Notes under the pieces: generated by a model
The model's input: the letters and a program-made list of their open reading frames with translations, nothing else
Database searches by the model: none
Told to the model about the DNA's origin: nothing
Assembly: GCA_005408345.1 (NCBI GenBank)
Contig: SEMN01000184.1
Span: 186,001-250,000, forward strand
Length of the DNA stretch: 64,000 nucleotides
Source: Macquaria australasica
Taxonomy: Eukaryota > Chordata > Actinopteri > Centrarchiformes > Percichthyidae
Reading direction: 5' to 3'
Shown here: positions 1 through 11,094 of the stretch, one piece after another
Layout: each line of letters starts with the position of its first letter
Numbering within the stretch: the first letter of the stretch is position 1
Program-made: the position numbers and the translations under genes

Positions 1-937
1 TTTTAGCCTTAGAGACTTCCACAAACAGCATAGCTTGTCAGGGCTGATTGCAGCGGCACTGGGGCAGATAAGTCAGTCTTACTATTATCCTATGTAAGCT
101 AGGAGTGCCAAATTACAACTTTAGCCTTAAACCCCCACAGAGTTTACTTACGAATGTCTTAAGCCACAGCAGAGAATAAAAAAATCCTGTACTAAAAAGA
201 TGGCCAAGGTTTGAGGGGGAACAAAAAGAAGTGTGTCTGAAGGGACGTGTGTATATATCTCTGTCTGGATTCAGTTCAGTCTCTGCTGTCTTTTTATTGC
301 TGTCAGCATCTTCCCTGGCTCATAACTATGATGTTCTGACAGCCTTGCAAGGACTGTAATTTAAATGTATTTCTACCATGCCATTGATTTTCTCACCACT
401 TATATGTCATGTGTGTCTGGCTAGTCTAACACTGAAATGTTGCCACAGCTCCATTAACATGTATAGATTTTCTCCCCATGCCTGAGACCACTTTATTCAT
501 CTTAAAGCACTAACAAACAGGGACCATTTTAAAACAAGAGCATTATTAGATTAAAATGGTGAGGCTTCGTTCCAGGGCAAAATTAAAATGGGTAAGTTGT
601 GGCAGTTGTTGGCTTGTTGAGTTGGTAGATGTATGTTACGATTATTTTTATTAAATAGGACAGCCTTACCCAAAAGATTGTCACATTGCTTATATACATG
701 TATCAATAATATATAAATATATTGTGATATTTTATTTTGTTGATATTGCCCATCTGAAAGCAGAGTTTTAAACTTACTCTACATTAGTGTTCTTTTCTGT
801 TCCTTTTCTCCTGTTTTATCTCCCTCACATCTATCGCTCCCTCCATTTACCACCAATTCAATTTCTCCCAAGCTCTTTACTATGTGATTTATGACTTCTC
901 CTGCACCATAAAAAACTGGATAAAGAAGGCTTTTTAC
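1..937 (-). other. cdh12: Intron after the first coding exon
   Basis: This stretch follows the splice donor at 936-937 in the direction of transcription. No further cadherin exon is visible; the segment expected to encode LHSD and the rest of EC1 is not in the window. It is AT-rich non-coding DNA with short runs of TA-rich sequence around 690-740. Confidence 0.75.
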
Positions 938-1183
938 CTTGCCCACGTACTGCGGGTCTGACCCCATGTACTCCTCCAGTACAAAGAACTGGTTCCACAC
1001 CCAGCCCCTTTTGACCCGTTGAAATCCAGCTGCCCCATTCCTCATCGGGCCCACCAAGCTCCTGGCGTGCTCCCTCCCCGTCCTGCTCCGTCCCAGTGGT
1101 GGTAAAGGTGGACGTAAAGAAGAGACTGAGCCTTCGTCAACAAGAATCCAAAGGAACAGCAGCAGGCAGTTCCTTGTTAGCAT
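938..1183 (-). CDS. cdh12: Cadherin-12, first coding exon (partial gene)
   Basis: This exon encodes the first 82 residues of a type II classical cadherin, a calcium-dependent homophilic adhesion protein of the plasma membrane. Residues 1-18 (MLTRNCLLLFLWILVDEG) form a signal peptide with a strong hydrophobic core and resemble the start of vertebrate cadherin-12. Residues about 19-59 are a short prodomain ending in the furin site RVKR (56-59). The mature protein then starts GWVWNQFFVLEEYMGSDPQY, carrying the two tryptophans (W61, W63; mature Trp2 and Trp4) used by type II cadherins for strand-swap dimerisation. Lys82 is followed directly by a splice donor (GT at 936-937), a phase-0 boundary at the position expected for this family before the LHSD segment. 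Met at 1181-1183 is the first in-frame ATG; its -3 base is C, a weak Kozak context. All later EC repeats, the membrane segment and the cytoplasmic tail lie beyond the low-coordinate edge. CDH18 and other type II paralogues are less likely because their signal peptides differ. Confidence 0.93.
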
Positions 1184-1242
1184 TGGCGATCTGTGAGATT
1201 CAGGTCCCCAAGTTAAAGTCCAGTGATGAGAGCTGAGCCACA
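1184..1242 (-). other. cdh12: 5'UTR and splice-acceptor zone of the first coding exon
   Basis: The initiator ATG has no good promoter nearby, so the exon is probably entered by splicing. Two acceptors are visible on the minus strand. One has its AG at 1191-1192, leaving a 7-nt leader, but is preceded by a purine-containing tract. The other has its AG at 1243-1244 after TTGTTTC, leaving a leader of about 59 nt and having the better pyrimidine tract. I favour the second, but only a cDNA can decide. Confidence 0.5.
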
Positions 1243-1244
1243 CT

Positions 1245-4200
1245 GAAACAACTTGTGAAGGTGTTTATGGGGAATTGGTGAGGTGGGGGGGCTGTGCCGG
1301 GTGTGGCAAACCCAAAGAGCTGTTTTCCTGGGTCTGTCAGGATCCCACTCAGAGATTTATGGAGCTCATCACCTGAAGGAAAGAAAACAAATACATAGTT
1401 TAAAAGGTTTGCTTTTTGCTGAATCCCCATCACCTACATCTCTAATCTCTAATCTAATATATTACTTGACTCTGTAGTGAAAACTGTGGCTTTATTTTTG
1501 CAGTCAATTATAGGCCACCCCACACTGTGCCACAGACCTGTCGGTGTTACTGCCGATCCTTGATTGCCCATAAAGGTTGAAAGTCATGTATTATTTAATG
1601 ACACTGTAATGAGAGGGTGCTGATGAACTTTTATGTTATGCTTCACAAGCCTCGTCAGAAAGCTGCTGAAAATGGAGATAAACCATTTTCAAACAACTCA
1701 ACAAGGATGTGCAGTTGTTACATCAGTTGCAGGCAACCATCTAAAGATATAGCATGACGTATTTGTAGTTCATATCAAATTGACATGTGCACTGTATGAG
1801 ATGTCAGTACAAAGCAGCATGCTCACAATGATTTCTTTAAGATACTTTGCTTTCTCTCAGACGCCACTCCGGTGAGGAGCACAACAGATTTGACAGCCAA
1901 CGGCCACAGGAGATTGTTCTGCTTGCCACAGTGTCATTTGACAGATGAGCGTTCTAAAAGAGGCAACTCGTACAGAAGTTTACTAATATATAATCCAGCT
2001 CACAGACATGCATTTGAATATTTCATTTGTACCTTCTTCCAATATGTTTTGTTTATGTCTTCAGTGGAAGTACCAATGAGCTGTAAGCATTGGCAGGAAT
2101 GTAGCATATCACAGCATTGTCATGGCACACCATTGAGTCTGATTTTGTGTGCATGAGTAAAACCACAAGTGTGGAAAAAACAAAAAAATAATATATTCTT
2201 AAGGCATGTTTTCTCAACACATATTGCAGACTATTCTATTATCTCTCTGCCTTAAAACTGACCATTTGTGGTATACTTGAGAGGTATACTAAGGTAGTGA
2301 GCTAATACAATTTATCCATCATTCTTGACAAACAAAAGGAAATGCTGGTACTGAATAACTTGTCATATTAGTAGTATGTGTAAGTGCGTTCATAAAAACA
2401 ACTGAAAGTAGAGATTATGAAGTGAAACAGGATTACAAAAGTCCATGAGTGTAGACAGACAGAAAACATGGTTTTAAATCCATGTATTTTTTTTTATGTC
2501 GGGTGAGTTATGTTTGGACAGATGGCACAATTCCATCATTAAGAGAACTAAAACATTTGTTTTATGTTGTTTTTTTTTTGTAATTTAACCATCACTCATT
2601 ACGCAGCCTAACGCGTGGAAGAAAAGTAAATATTACAGAACCAGCCTAATTTGTTAACCCTCATTCATTATTGAACAAACAACTATTGCACTGTTGCTGT
2701 TCACACCTTGTTTGCAATCCTGACTACCATATCAACACTCAAGCATTTAGCTCTGGCCTGTTACGAGACACTTAATTGCGCTGAAAACAAGAGACGGGAA
2801 CCACAAATGGTTGGAATGAAGAATGGAGCTAATGGTTTCCACACCTGGTTTATTGTTCCTCTCTCCCTCCTAATGCACTTATAAGATGTACAGTAATGGA
2901 AGACAGCGTGCCTCTAATTTCATAACTGGAGCCCTCATTGACATCATTGTCTTTGATTAATTATAGAGACTTGGAACATCGGCTTCAGAGGGAGATTGCT
3001 TCAACAAGGTTATGTCGTGCACCAAGATCCATTTATTCTCTCTGTCACCACAGTATCTTAAAAGTCAGAACTGATCTGCAAAGTTCTCCATGCAAAATTG
3101 GCAGGAACTATCTTGACACGGGTCAGACATGCCTCTCCCGCAGGTCACTCCTCATTTAGCATTGACATAATGGAAAATGACTGTTCCCATAATTCCTGCA
3201 AAATCACGCCTCTGCCACTGTACGGCCCTGCGAGGGCTTGATGCATATTTTATGAGATAAGTTCATTAGCATGTGTCGGGCTTCGGTTGTGAGCCTTGAC
3301 CCGTGTGTCTACTCCAGATAACACGACGCAGTGGGCTGACAGCGTTCTCACACATCACCTTCAATAATCAAAGAACATATGGCTAGCCGATCTGCCGGTG
3401 CAGATTACCACCCACAAGAGACTCCCACAGAAAGTTATTAGTCGTCAAGGCTGCCATAAACATGACAAACAAATAAGTAGGCATTGACTTCTGGAATGGA
3501 AGGGGGAAATTAGTCATCTGGATCAAGTTCTTGTTTTGCATACACTTTCATTTCTTGATAGATGTGTGGGTAGAGATATTTTCTCTTTTTTCCTTCTTTA
3601 ACAACTGAAGTGTTTTGCATTGTGGACTGACATGTCATTTAAAGACACAAAGAAGTCATAGTAGTTTTGATAAGGTTATGGACCTGCCTACTCATGATTC
3701 AGACAGGAATTAATTAATCATCAAGGAGTTTTCACAAAAGTAAAAAATTGGGTGTGATTCACATTTGGAGTAGAAGCATATAAATGGATTTCCTGAATGT
3801 AGAACTACAGTATTTCATTTTGATTAAATCGCTTCATGTGTAAATTGGGAGGATGCTCTAAAAGCATCGAGTCATCGCTCTTTTGTCTCAGTTTATAGTG
3901 CTGTATTTCATATCATACAAAGATGCAAAAATCGTCTAATGGTCATGCAACCAAAGCATGCACAGTTCACTGTACAATGGGGCAGCAGTAGTGCAGCCAG
4001 GGGAGAACAATACAGTAATATAATATAGATAATTCATTATCTTATAGGATCATTTTGCGTAAATCGTCACTGGCTTTAACATTTTACATTTAATAATTGA
4101 GATCTAAAAAGATTGAGATCTTATCTGCAGAGGTGTGATTTATACCTTACAAATTTAATTGTGACAATTGCATGCATGTAGAATTTCTATCAAAATGTAT

Positions 4201-5277
4201 TCCACCCATTAATGTTTCCTGTATTATAATATTCCTCAAATATCTGCACACAAACCCAGCTTTAGATCCCATTTACACTCTATTATCTACACTTTTTGTT
4301 TCTACAAAAGTGGTCATCCATTAGTTCCCCAATTCAACTCTGTAGTAACATTAAAAGTAACAGAAACTGAGAATAGTAACCTGTGAGACCATGATTAGCG
4401 AATAGAAAGGTGATTAGCATCTCCAAGTGTTACACAGACGTCTAGTGTAGCTAACATAAGCATAGAATCAATGAGTGCACTGCAGAGCTGTTTTTAAACT
4501 TTTGTTCTGGCCATGAACAAGACATTATTTGTAGAGAACACAGCAGGAGTTTAGTGATTTTGTTTATCATGACATTAGAACCTCATGTAAAATATTCTAT
4601 CTTTTACTATTTTTTGGGGTTTTCTTCAGAAAAGAAATGATTACAGAAGAAATAAAAAGCATTTGTTGTATGGTAAATTTTGAATGTGTGTGCATTAACA
4701 TGGCTGTCATAAACATTAGATGTGCTAGGTCAACAATACTCTGCAATTAAAAGAAAGAAAAATAGACTGGCAAAAGACTGTAGGTCTCTGTATTTATGAG
4801 TCTCTGCACATACACCAGAAGACCAGCATTATACTAGTACAGATCATATTGTTTTCAACATCTGATTGTAATAGCAGTGAAAGCTTCTCTCATAATAACA
4901 GATGTGTTGAGGTTCAGCACTCTCACCCTAATGATCAAAACAATGACCTCAATTGAACCACAGCCCTGACTGATGAGAAAATATGTGCACTAAGGCTGAG
5001 GAGATGAAGGGAATAAGTGTTCGTCAGTCGGGGAAATCACTGTTAAGACATTGTTTTTGCTCGGCTAAGGCAAGAGAGGGCTGTAATATCATTGAAACCC
5101 TTCAGGGGAAGAGTAGGAGGAGAGAAGTGTAGGTGGAAGCAATGTAATGAAAATGGGAGTAACAACACAGCTGGCCAGTCAAGCTAAATTATCAAAGAAC
5201 ACCTTATGCGTAGGTTAGAGCACAACCAAAGTAATGAATAGTGAATAAAATGGCTGTTAGTTACACAGGTATATTTA
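1245..5277 (-). other. 5'UTR intron of cdh12, proximal part
   Basis: No protein-coding exon, RNA gene or recognisable mobile element is visible here. Open frames are short and have no family signature. The part at about 2770-3440 looks less repeat-like than its surroundings and is listed separately as possible regulatory DNA. Confidence 0.6.
2770..3440. promoter_or_regulatory. Possible conserved non-coding element
   Basis: This is a unique-looking block without simple repeats. It has homeodomain-type TAATTA cores (for example near 2957) and balanced base composition inside a large cadherin intron. Large introns and flanks of type II cadherins are known to carry developmental enhancers. The call rests on sequence texture only; no alignment was possible. 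Confidence 0.18.
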
Positions 5278-5817
5278 TGCTGCATTCACATGGAACCAGG
5301 CAGACGGTAGACGGCAAACCAGATATCATTATAGTGGCCGAGTACAGGACGGTAAAATTAGGTGAGGCCGGCAGAGAATACCGGTAACGGATGGAATTTC
5401 CAACCACATGTTACGTAGCTCCTTCAGACAAGGAGAAAACATGGGCGATCTGGACAACGAGAACCTACAAATGTCTATTTTTCAGACAAACACAAACAAG
5501 GGATACACCAAGTGCAGTCCTGCTTTCACTATACATGTTGGAAGTGAATAAATGACCTTGTGTTTTGGAGGGAATTTAACATTAATTATAAGTTTTCAAT
5601 ACATGCATTAGAATAATTACAGACACGATATCATTTTATTTTATATATTTTATTCCCTTCTTTGTAAACACTACGACGTCACCAAAGCAACATATTGTCA
5701 TGCGTGTTTCGTTTTGCTGTCCTGCCATACTGTCAGACTGTTTGTTTTTCCTGTGCTGTCCAGAAGGTGTTGTCTGTCAGCTGTCTACCGTCTGCCTGAT
5801 TCCATGTGAATGCAGCA
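5278..5817. mobile_element. Non-autonomous DNA transposon with 35-bp TIRs
   Basis: The two ends form long terminal inverted repeats. The left end starts TGCTGCATTCACATGGAA, and the right end, read on the minus strand, starts with the same 18 bases. Over the first 35 bases I count one mismatch (C versus T at the 19th), with divergence after that. The element is 540 bp and internally CpG-richer than its surroundings. It has no transposase-sized frame, so it is a MITE-like derivative. No clean target-site duplication is visible, so the superfamily is unassigned. The high TIR identity suggests relatively recent insertion. Confidence 0.85.
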
Positions 5818-6268
5818 TGCAGTTTGGCTTCAGCCATTCTATTGGCTTGGCAAAAAAAGAACAAGGTGCTTTATTCATGTCAAGGTGTGAAACAATGACA
5901 CTTAGTGTAAGATGCAATGCACCACAGTGGATCTTTTATTTTTTAATGTTCTTTATATGATATCCATTGGAGAGTTTCTTGCATGCAAGGCTTGTGCACA
6001 AAGCTGTAAGGAGCACAAGACTTGGTTCCCTGAACAATGGAAACATTAATATGATCCGATGAGTCGTCTTCCCCACTTTTTCTTACATCCCACGCACATT
6101 ATGTTTGGGGAGAGCCAAAGGATGCCTTCCACTCACATTATGTCTAGGCAGTTGTTACACTTGGTGGTGGATATGAAATGCTGTGTGCACTCATGAAAGG
6201 AATATGATGAGTTTTTACCAAAGTTGCCTGTCAGTGATGTTCCATCTACAATAAAATAATAAGGTTCC

Positions 6269-6372
<104 letters not shown>

Positions 6373-7050
6373 AGGTTTTGTAAATATTTGGGTTGAAGTC
6401 AGACTGCATTAATGAGAAGTTCTCTCTTTTTCTGTAGGAAGACATAGATGATTTGTTTTTGTTATATATTGATAGGTGTTTTTTTATTTTGTCCACCTCC
6501 CCCTTATCTAAGTACACATTACAGAGGTTTTGACCACCAGCATAAATAACCTTGGTGATTTCTAAGAGATGATACCACTATTGAATGCCGGTAGTTTTTT
6601 GAACCATAGATTTGTCCGGTTGAAGAACACCTCTATCTTTCATTGAGTTCATTAGAACACTAAGACAGTGAGCCAAAACACATTCTTTTAATAGTGACAA
6701 ATGGCAGCTACTACCGTTGCCAAGGCTATTTCTGTGATAAATGTGCCTTGATGCTTTCTTTACTAAAGTGCTATGTCTGCAGAACCAAGACTGGAAAGAG
6801 ACTTTGCAGAGGGTTTTGGTTGTGTTGCTTTGGAAGTATAGTTTTACATGCTGCCAGATATTTAATATTGGAAATTTTGGCCTACAGAAATGTTACCCTC
6901 CAAGAAATCAATTTTGTTATAGTTCTGTCACAAATGGTATCTTCATTTATTTAAAATATTTTACTCAAACATTTAATTGCTATACTTACTATAATTATTA
7001 ATTAGTATGTAATCAAAAACTAAAGGTTTTTGAAATAATGTTTCAGCTAG

Positions 7051-7132
7051 AGATGTCCTGAGCCTATCCTAATGATCGGTATTGGGGCTGATCTGGGCAT
7101 ATTTTAAAGAATCAGTATTCTATCCTTTTTTT
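7051..7132. mobile_element. Degraded hAT-like fragment
   Basis: The stretch starting AGAGATGTCCTGAGCC, then GATCGGTATTGGGGCTGATC and a GGGCATATTTTAAAGAATC segment, resembles a common fish DNA-transposon family whose copies begin GGGATGTCCCGATC. It is truncated and diverged, and I see no paired right end. The family resemblance is from memory of fish genomes, not from a search. Confidence 0.45.
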
Positions 7133-8523
7133 TACTGTACTCTACTGGGGGGGGGGGTTAATTAACTTTAACTTATATTAAAAGAATACATTAATGTGTT
7201 AAAAATCTATTCCCTTCTTATTGTTATAAGTACTTCAAATAGCAGAAAAGTAATAACTGGCTAGGCAACATACCGAATTTTATTTTCAAAAATACATTTG
7301 AACTCCAAGTTTACTCAGGCCTAATCATTTTTTAGCAGAGTTTGCGGTATTTAATCTTCTACAACCATAACCAGTTAAGAATAAGTTTTTCTCACACCCT
7401 GATACTCCAGTGCTCAGCTATCTTTTATCATGTCTTTGACATCTGAAGTTTTGACAGATACAAATATTCAGAGTCAGGAGACATGCCTGATCTTATTCTG
7501 GAGCAGTGAAAGACAGGCAGCTATAGAGATGAAATGAAGCAGCCCTGTTGCCCCAAGGCAGCTGTGGAGCACCGCTGGTGCACAGGCAACTGTTGTCATC
7601 CTGGCAGACAGTTCTCAAGCATGTTGGGCTACAACACATTTTTGACCCTGTGACTTATGCTGCTTGAAAACCGTTTTGTGGGGGTTCTTCTCTTGATGAG
7701 GGACTGTCACTTCCTTCCTATGACATTTAGTATTTTGGCTGGTGGAGACAGCTGCGTTGATTTAAAATGAAGCATTTAATTTCTGTAACACTTGTCTGAT
7801 GGATGACTGAAAAACAAGGCTGAAATGTGTCCAGTGTAAGCAGCCTGTTAGAGAGACCTTGCCAAAGCAGCTGATGGACAAATCTGTTGTTTTAAGAATC
7901 CAACTTGTCACCTTAAATAATGGTTCGATCTCACATTAATAATAAATAAGCATCTTTCCAGGAATTTGTGAAGCCAACATGACTGCATGTTAGGGTTAGG
8001 GTTTCTTTTATATGCATTTCCTGCAGGGGGAAAAAAGCAATATTTTCCATCACACTGTGTTTGAGGCAAAACAGACTAGATTATGGACTGACAAGAAATG
8101 GCTTCATCAGTTCAATTTTGTCCATTTAGGAACCCTTCCTATCACTGAGTACATGCACTCCCTGATATGCTGTACCACCTTGAATATAATCCAGTGATGA
8201 TGAAAAATAAATTAGCTGCCTGTCCTACTGAACGAAGGTTGCCTCTCTGTTAGAAACTGAACTTTTCCCCCCTGAAGATATGGAAGGCTTAGCTGTAGAG
8301 ACAAAACTGGCCTGAGGCAATAAAGAAGCACCACACTGACTCAGCTCTCCCCAGCGTGAACACGTCTGGATTCCCTGCTAACAAAGTCTATGATGCAACA
8401 GATATGGCTCCAATGAAAGGTTATGATTAAAAAGGAATATATATAAAACTTCAGATAGGCTGTCAGGATCTAAATTATGGATTTTTTCTTCCTCACTCTT
8501 AGATGCTATGGATAATCTGTGAC

Positions 8524-8528
<5 letters not shown>

Positions 8529-8587
<59 letters not shown>
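8529..8587. repeat. (CA)n microsatellite
   Basis: A perfect AC dinucleotide tract of about 59 bp. The long frame of alternating Cys-Val on the minus strand here is only the translation of this repeat. Confidence 0.98.
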
Positions 8588-8590
<3 letters not shown>

Positions 8591-10579
8591 TACCCCTTAA
8601 GGTGGAAGAGCTCAAAACTGAACCTGGTTCCTGTCGTTTGAGTCAGAGCTGCCGCTGATCTGAACTGAATGAATGTACATTAAAATAAAAGATGTGAATG
8701 TGGAGACCTGTCAGCACTCAGCTTGACTATGAACCCACAAGCCAAATTGACAGTGGGGAGAATCTTGCTTTACCTGCTACTACAAGGTGTGCAGTGCAAA
8801 CTCAGATAGTGCTTTGGCCCCCACTGCTTCAGTTTGAACTAAGAAAAGTCAGACTCCTAAGGCTGAATTTTGAACCCTGTTGTTGTGTTACAGAGTGTGT
8901 CATTAAATTCTGCTGAAGGCGATGCTATTGACAGAGGAGGTTTTAGAAGGAAAGTCGGATTATAACAAGACAGATAGCATTGGGCAAGTGGTCAAGCACC
9001 TGCTCTTTTCTAGGTGGAAAAGGAAAACAAACCGTTGAGTCAACCAAAACCATGTGTAATCAAAATACCTGGTCTCTGCAAGGCAAAAATAATAATGGTC
9101 ACGAAAAACATGTTCACTTTGGGTTTTTGTCATAATTGTTTTATTACTAGTTAGGGATGTAATCAATTGTCATCATCAATTTGTAAAAGACAGTGATCCC
9201 TACAACAAATTTCCGTAAAATAATTGTTACTGCAGAAAGACTAACAACGATGTGATATATTTAGGTATAAACATTTTTTTTAATCTGCTGAAATAAAAGT
9301 CCCTCTGCAAAATGTAATACTTCAGGATAAAATGGCTATTTCATAGTTCAGTAACATGTCCACAGTCAGGGGGAAAAAAACTTAAAAATCCTCCAAAACA
9401 CCCTTGTATAAACTTTGGAAAACATTTTCCTTTATGCCACAAAAATGATAGATTTACAGCAGTGTAAATGTACCTTCCATTTTCCCCCCAAGAAATAAAT
9501 TAACACTTCTTATTATCAGAGTATTTCTTGCTTCTTCTCTGCCAAGCTGTAAAGCATGTGAGACAGTCAAATAATGTTTCTGCTACCACAAGTGTTGCGG
9601 ACGTGCGTTTTATGTCCCAGAGTCACACTAAATGCATGAGTCTTATAGAAAGATTAACAACACAGTCAGTAAAACCACGAATCTCCCGCTACCATCATGA
9701 AGGTCATTTAATGGTCCCAAAGATCAGGAGATACTGCAGTTGAAAGGGGACAAAAGTTCTTTAAAAAAAAAAAGCCAGTTTAAAATGCCTTTATCATCCC
9801 TAATGCAATGTACATCTAGGCCCTTAAATTGCTAAATTTAATGCATCAGTTGTCCCCATACTTTGTGAGGTTGAGAATGGGCCCCTTAAATATAGTACAT
9901 TAAATTTAGTCATGGGTTAAACCCCTTAACGAAGGGATAAATTGAGGAGCAAAACCATCAGTAAGGGGTTACCAATGGTCCGTTAAGTGTCATTTAGATG
10001 TTTTCCACCTTGAATTATTTATTCCATCGTGAGCATTTCACTTTAATCACTGTATAAGGTCAATGGAGTGTTATGGTATAGAGTTCAGGGATTCTCATCC
10101 CTACAGACTTCTCGACTCCTGTAGACAAAACCCATCATCCTATCATTAAATATCGATTTGGCAACATATAAATGTCTAATAATCAAGAAAAACTGTTTTC
10201 AAAACGCTCCCTGGTCCCTGTTCAGAACTGCATTATGACAAGGCCAAAATGTAATTTCGACAAAGTCAAAGATGGCAAATTTTTACCGGATTATTGATCT
10301 TGGACAAACTATATTGCTCAACTTTAGTTTCTTGCTTTAGTAAAATAAAAGCATGAAAAAAAACCCCAGAAGCTTAGGAAAGTGTTAATGTAAGGTATAC
10401 ACAACTTATAGTCAAAAGATATAAACATGTAAAGAGATTTACCTTGTTTATTAATCTCTGTTAAGATTCTAAGTAATGCATAAGCAATCAGCTGCTGTTG
10501 CTCAGATCTGGCTGCAACTAGATGTAACATCATCTTAAAGCCTTGTTTTGAGCCAGCGTAGCGGTGATTCAATATTGTG

Positions 10580-11000
10580 GAGCTGATCCGGCGTGGTTAA
10601 TTACTGTTGTCTCTATCAGATTATCCAAAAGAGTATTTTCAGTATTTGTAAGTTTTTATCGTGCCTTCAGTGGGTATAGTGAATTGACAATATTTAGGTA
10701 TTTGACCTTTTCTGACCTTCATCAGTAATTTGCACAGCTGAAACTTTATGAGAAAACGGTTGATGTACTGCAAGTTGGCCTCTTTAATCACAGCTGAACA
10801 GCCTTTGCCTATTACAGCTGTTGTCTCCTTCTAATTACCCTGATCTAATAAGTGCTTTTGCTTGCTGTGACAGACATATATCCCAAACCATTATGACTGT
10901 CATTATCCGGCCGCAGCATTTTTCAGCCAACTCGTTTCCCATCTTCGCTTAATTAGACATTGCTAAATGTTAACAGATAAAGCTTGGGCGAGCAAGTCAG
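10580..11000. promoter_or_regulatory. Possible conserved non-coding element
   Basis: A complex, repeat-free block with several TAATTA/TTAATTA-type homeodomain cores, CAGCTG E-boxes and CpGs (TCCGGCGTGG, TCCGGCCGCAGC). It stands out from the AT-rich intron by texture. Its regulatory role is inference only. Confidence 0.22.
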
Positions 11001-11047
11001 TCTGCGTTCAGATTTACACCCAGGCTGAGCAGATGGCAATAAATTAG

Positions 11048-11094
11048 ATATGAGAGAGAGAAAGAGAGACAGAGACACACAGAGAGAGAGAAAA
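11048..11094. repeat. Impure (GA)n / purine tract
   Basis: An imperfect GA-rich simple repeat with AC interruptions, about 47 bp. Confidence 0.8.

Noticed and set aside
7920..7935. GGTTCGATCTC resembling a tRNA B box
   Set aside because: No A box, cloverleaf or acceptor stem can be formed around it.
7989..8004. TTAGGG-like words suggesting an interstitial telomere
   Set aside because: Only about two and a half units; short enough to arise by chance.
8378..8584. 68-codon minus-strand frame starting with a Cys-Val repeat
   Set aside because: It is the translation of the CA microsatellite, with no downstream domain.
9150..9206. TAGGGATG and ATCCCTA in inverted orientation, as in a tiny hAT element
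   Set aside because: Only about 55 bp apart with no flanking duplication; insufficient to call an element.
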